Assembly: GCA_025927545.1 (NCBI GenBank)
Contig: JAICLE010000021.1
Coordinates: 1 to 44,334, forward strand
Reading direction: 5' to 3'
DNA from: Gemmatimonadales bacterium
Lineage (GTDB): Bacteria; Gemmatimonadota; Gemmatimonadetes; Gemmatimonadales; GWC2-71-9
DNA length: 44,334 nucleotides
The position numbers were made by a program, and so were the translations under genes. Position 1 is the stretch's first letter; every line of letters starts with the position of its first letter. Below are positions 41,846 to 44,334 of this stretch, in pieces. The notes below the pieces were generated by a model. The model saw nothing but the letters and a program-made list of their open reading frames with translations, was not told the DNA's origin and ran no database searches.

Positions 41846-42727
41846 GTGGAACTCCGGCATCTGCGGTACCTGGTCGCGATCGCCGACGAGGGAAGCATTT
41901 CGCGCGCGGCGGCGCGCCTCCATGTGGCCCAACAGGCACTCTCGCGTCAGATCGCGGACCTGGAGCACGAGCTGGGGGTCCGCCTCTTCGTGCGGCACGC
42001 GCGTGGGGTTCGTCTCACGTCGCGCGGCGCGGCGTTCGCCGAGGACGCGCGGCACATGCTCGCTGAGGCGTCCCGGGCGGTGCTCCGGGTTCGCTCCGCG
42101 GATGACGAGTGCCGGCAGTCGCTTCGGATCACCTACACCCCGGCTGGACGGACCGAGGAGTATCTGGCGGAGCTGCTGCGGCGCTTCGCCGGAACCCGTC
42201 CCCACATCTCGCCCCAGTGCGATCCGCTGACCTGCCAGGCCCAGGTCGGCGCGCTTCGGGACCGGACCGTCGATGTCGGGTTCCTCTTCGTGCCACCCGA
42301 CACCGACGAGTTCGACAAGGCGGTGGCCTGGGTTCTGTCGTTCGATCGGGTGCTCCTGCCCGCCGACCACCCGCTCGTCTGCCGCGACCCGCTGTGGCTG
42401 CGCGATCTCGAGTCCTCCCCGATGCTGTGGTCCCCCCGGGAGCCGTACCAGAGTGTCCTCGCGGCGCTCGCTGACCGGGGCGTACGGCCGGCGTTCGCGA
42501 GTTTCCGGGTGTCGCGCACCAGCCCCGCGCTGGTGGCCGGCATCGGGGCGTGGGCGCTCGTGCCGGGCGACGGGCCGTGCGAAGCCGGTGCGGTGCGCCG
42601 CACGTTCGCCGATCCGCCGATCGAGGTGCCGCAATGGGCCGTCTGGCGCCGGGATGAAGCGTCCGCGGCGGTGCACCAGTTTGTCGCAACCTGTACGAGC
42701 ATCGAGCACGAGCTGGCGGAGGTGTAG
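41846..42727 (+). CDS. LysR-family transcriptional regulator
   Basis: The 293-residue protein has the winged-helix N-terminus VELRHLRYLVAIADEGSISR with AAARLHVAQQALSRQIADLE, followed by LGVRLFVRHARGVRLTSRG. The C-terminal effector domain (about 85-285) shows LRITYTPAGRTEEYLAELLR and VDVGFLF. GTG 41846 is preferred as the start because GGTGAG is placed ahead of it and family members begin at MELRHLRY; GTG 41837 in the same frame is possible. It is divergent from the hydrolase/gsp genes, which it may regulate. Confidence 0.92.
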   Translation: MELRHLRYLVAIADEGSISRAAARLHVAQQALSRQIADLEHELGVRLFVRHARGVRLTSRGAAFAEDARHMLAEASRAVLRVRSADDECRQSLRITYTPAGRTEEYLAELLRRFAGTRPHISPQCDPLTCQAQVGALRDRTVDVGFLFVPPDTDEFDKAVAWVLSFDRVLLPADHPLVCRDPLWLRDLESSPMLWSPREPYQSVLAALADRGVRPAFASFRVSRTSPALVAGIGAWALVPGDGPCEAGAVRRTFADPPIEVPQWAVWRRDEASAAVHQFVATCTSIEHELAEV

Positions 42728-42736
42728 GCTGCCGGC

Positions 42737-44334
42737 TCAGCTTCGCGGCCGCCCTACCAGCACACTCAGGAGGAACTGCTCGTCCGGGCTGTCCAGCCCG
42801 AGCTCGTGATTCAGCAGATCGTCGAACACGCCTCCGAAAGGTCGCGCCCCGAGCTCCAGCGCGGTGGCCGCAAGTACCAGATTCTGGGACACATGGCCGG
42901 CCTCCGCCACCAGCATCCGGTAGGCCCCCTGCCCATACTTCCGCTCGTGCCGGAGAAAATTCCCGGCCAGGCAGATCATCGCCGAAATGCCGTCGAGCAT
43001 CCCCCGCTCAGTGGGAAGGGCGGCATCGAGAAAGCGCGCGTGGTCGATCGGCCGCTTCACCACCTCCAGCTCGTGCTCGAGGGCCCGAAAGTGGTACACC
43101 CCGGGCTCCAGTCCCTCGACCCGGAACACCACGGGATATATCTCCACCGCATACAGCGCTCCGCTCGACGGATAGGCGCGGAGCGATACCTCGCCTTCCG
43201 CCCAGGGGAGCGCGCCAGTGATGCCGCACGCGGTGGAGAGGAGCGCATCGAACTCCCCGCGGGAGAGCGGCAGCCCCGCGTAGTCGCGGGTCGACCGCCG
43301 CGAGCGGGTGAGCGCGTGGAAGGTGCCGAGGCGGCCGGCCGGCACCTCCCGGCCGATCGCGACCCGTGGCGCACCGGGGTAAACGCGATGGTCCCCGTCC
43401 GCAGCCAGCCGTAGCGCGCCGTCGCCTTCGAGGCCGCCGGCCGGCAGAACGCCCTTCTTGGTGGCCCAGTGGAGGAACCGTCCGACGGAGCGCCCGGATG
43501 TGTCCACCACGCCCGCGGCAGCAAGCCGGGCAAGGAGGGCCGCCCCGGCTTCGCGCTCGGCGTGATGGAGACTGCCGAGCACCTCGCTCACTGTGGAGCG
43601 ACCGTCCAGCGCCTCGATCAGCCGCCAGAGCACGACGGTATCTCCCGAGACCGCCACCTCGCGGCGGGTACGACGCATGACGGTACATCCCGGGTCGGGT
43701 GTGACGAGCGGCTCTGCCGGCGGAAGGGCAAAGCGAACCGCTCCTTCGGCATCCTGCCAGGTACGCACACACGGCAGGAGGGCGGGGTGCAGATGGCCCG
43801 GCAGGGGCTCGGGCGTGTCACCGAACAGCGTGACCGTGCGCTCGTGCGGGCCGTCGGCGAGCAATCCCGACTCGAACACGTACTCCGTGCTCGCCTCGTT
43901 CTCGACCATCACGCCCGGCGGTCGGGGCGCCCCGGCTGGGTGCTCCGCGGTCCTGGGGACTCCGGCTCCGAGCCGCTCGAGTGCGCACGCCTGGCCGAGC
44001 GTGTCCCGCCGCTCGATCGCGAGGGCCAGCGCCGCCTCGTACTCCGAGGTGGCCTCGTCGGCGCGGCCCGCCTCGCGGAGCACCTCTCCGAGCTCGGCGT
44101 GCAGCATGCCGCGAAGAGAGGAAGCCTCGTCGCTCGGCTCGAGCGAACCGGCGACGACGAGGGCTTCGCGAAGGTACGCGGCCGCCAGCTCCGCGCGCCC
44201 TGCCAGACGATGGCAGCGGCCGAGTCGCTCGAGAACCACGGCCCGGCCGCAGCTCGGTCTCTGGGGGAGCGCGGCGGCCGCCGCTAGAATGAGGGGCGCG
44301 CGCCGGTGCAGCTCACGGGAATCGCGGGCCCGGC
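42737..44334 (-). CDS. TPR-SagB-type FMN dehydrogenase fusion, 5' end beyond the window
   Basis: The frame has no stop from 42737 to the window end, so at least 530 residues are encoded and the start lies outside; a GTG at 44239 is only an internal candidate. The N-terminal part has TPR-like helices (LERLGRCHRLAGRAELAAAY, EYEAALALAIERRDTLGQAC). From about the middle a SagB/ThcOx-type region appears: LWRLIEALDGRSTVSEVLGS with GRFLHWATKKGVLPAG, then the nitroreductase core RSRRSTRDYAGLPLSRGEFD, YPSSGALYAVEIYPVVFRVE, ERKYGQGAYRMLVAEAGHVS and GARPFGGVFDDLLNHELGLD. SagB enzymes use FMN to oxidise azolines to azoles in TOMM peptides. No YcaO partner is in the window. Confidence 0.8.
   Translation of the reverse strand, partial: RARDSRELHRRAPLILAAAAALPQRPSCGRAVVLERLGRCHRLAGRAELAAAYLREALVVAGSLEPSDEASSLRGMLHAELGEVLREAGRADEATSEYEAALALAIERRDTLGQACALERLGAGVPRTAEHPAGAPRPPGVMVENEASTEYVFESGLLADGPHERTVTLFGDTPEPLPGHLHPALLPCVRTWQDAEGAVRFALPPAEPLVTPDPGCTVMRRTRREVAVSGDTVVLWRLIEALDGRSTVSEVLGSLHHAEREAGAALLARLAAAGVVDTSGRSVGRFLHWATKKGVLPAGGLEGDGALRLAADGDHRVYPGAPRVAIGREVPAGRLGTFHALTRSRRSTRDYAGLPLSRGEFDALLSTACGITGALPWAEGEVSLRAYPSSGALYAVEIYPVVFRVEGLEPGVYHFRALEHELEVVKRPIDHARFLDAALPTERGMLDGISAMICLAGNFLRHERKYGQGAYRMLVAEAGHVSQNLVLAATALELGARPFGGVFDDLLNHELGLDSPDEQFLLSVLVGRPRS

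Noticed and set aside
1-44334. CRISPR array, insertion sequence, phage or integration site
   Set aside because: No regularly spaced identical repeats, no transposase, integrase or phage structural motif, and no tRNA-derived attachment repeat were seen when reading both strands.

Overview
The window is very GC-rich throughout (seen by eye, not computed), with GTG and TTG starts, dense short-gap gene packing and many Sec signal peptides or lipoboxes. The gene mix (LVIVD-type propeller protein, PQQ dehydrogenase, M13 peptidase, DinB twins, RCC1 lipoprotein, LytS/LytTR pair, type II secretion operon) fits a free-living diderm bacterium. A soil Gemmatimonadota or a similar high-GC lineage is my inference, because no phylogenetic marker gene or RNA gene is present.

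Layout. 1-3.3 kb (minus): a secreted LVIVD-like beta-propeller protein translationally coupled to an unknown exported protein cut by the window edge, and a zinc-metalloprotease lipoprotein. 3.4-5.9 kb (plus): AraC regulator, methyltransferase, DinB protein. 5.8-6.25 kb: a small graveyard of three truncated genes. 6.3-10.1 kb (minus): two exported alpha/beta hydrolases, a small cupin, a GNAT acetyltransferase and a DUF4389 membrane protein. 10.3-18.05 kb (plus): PQQ dehydrogenase, LytS/LytTR two-component pair, penicillin-acylase-family enzyme, RCC1-repeat lipoprotein. 18.1-20.3 kb: exported cupin and HxlR regulator (divergent), then a DMT-family exporter. 20.5-24.6 kb (plus): an FhlA-like sigma-54 activator followed by a candidate -24/-12 promoter and a STAS / blue-copper lipoprotein / DinB gene run. 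24.7-31 kb (minus): M13 peptidase, DUF1624 acyltransferase-like membrane protein, PLP decarboxylase, exported alpha/beta hydrolase. 31.1-40.8 kb: a near-complete type II secretion locus. 40.8-44.3 kb: a cytoplasmic paralogue of the preceding hydrolase, a divergent LysR regulator, and a SagB-type dehydrogenase fused to TPRs that runs off the right edge.

How it fits together. The main functional block is the type II secretion operon gspJ-I-K-L-M-C-D-E-F-G, with nearly every start codon overlapping the previous stop, plus gspH on the opposite strand from its own consensus promoter. Relative to the usual C-to-M order the operon looks rotated, with C-G placed after I-M. No prepilin peptidase (gspO) lies in the window. 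Two paralogous alpha/beta hydrolases, one with a signal peptide and one without, bracket this locus, which suggests a dedicated substrate or a duplicated accessory gene. The sigma-54 activator directly upstream of a -24/-12-like promoter and an NtrC-box-like dyad suggests a local regulatory circuit for the STAS/cupredoxin/DinB genes.

I found no tRNA, rRNA, CRISPR array, insertion sequence or attachment site. The long antisense ORFs are high-GC shadows.
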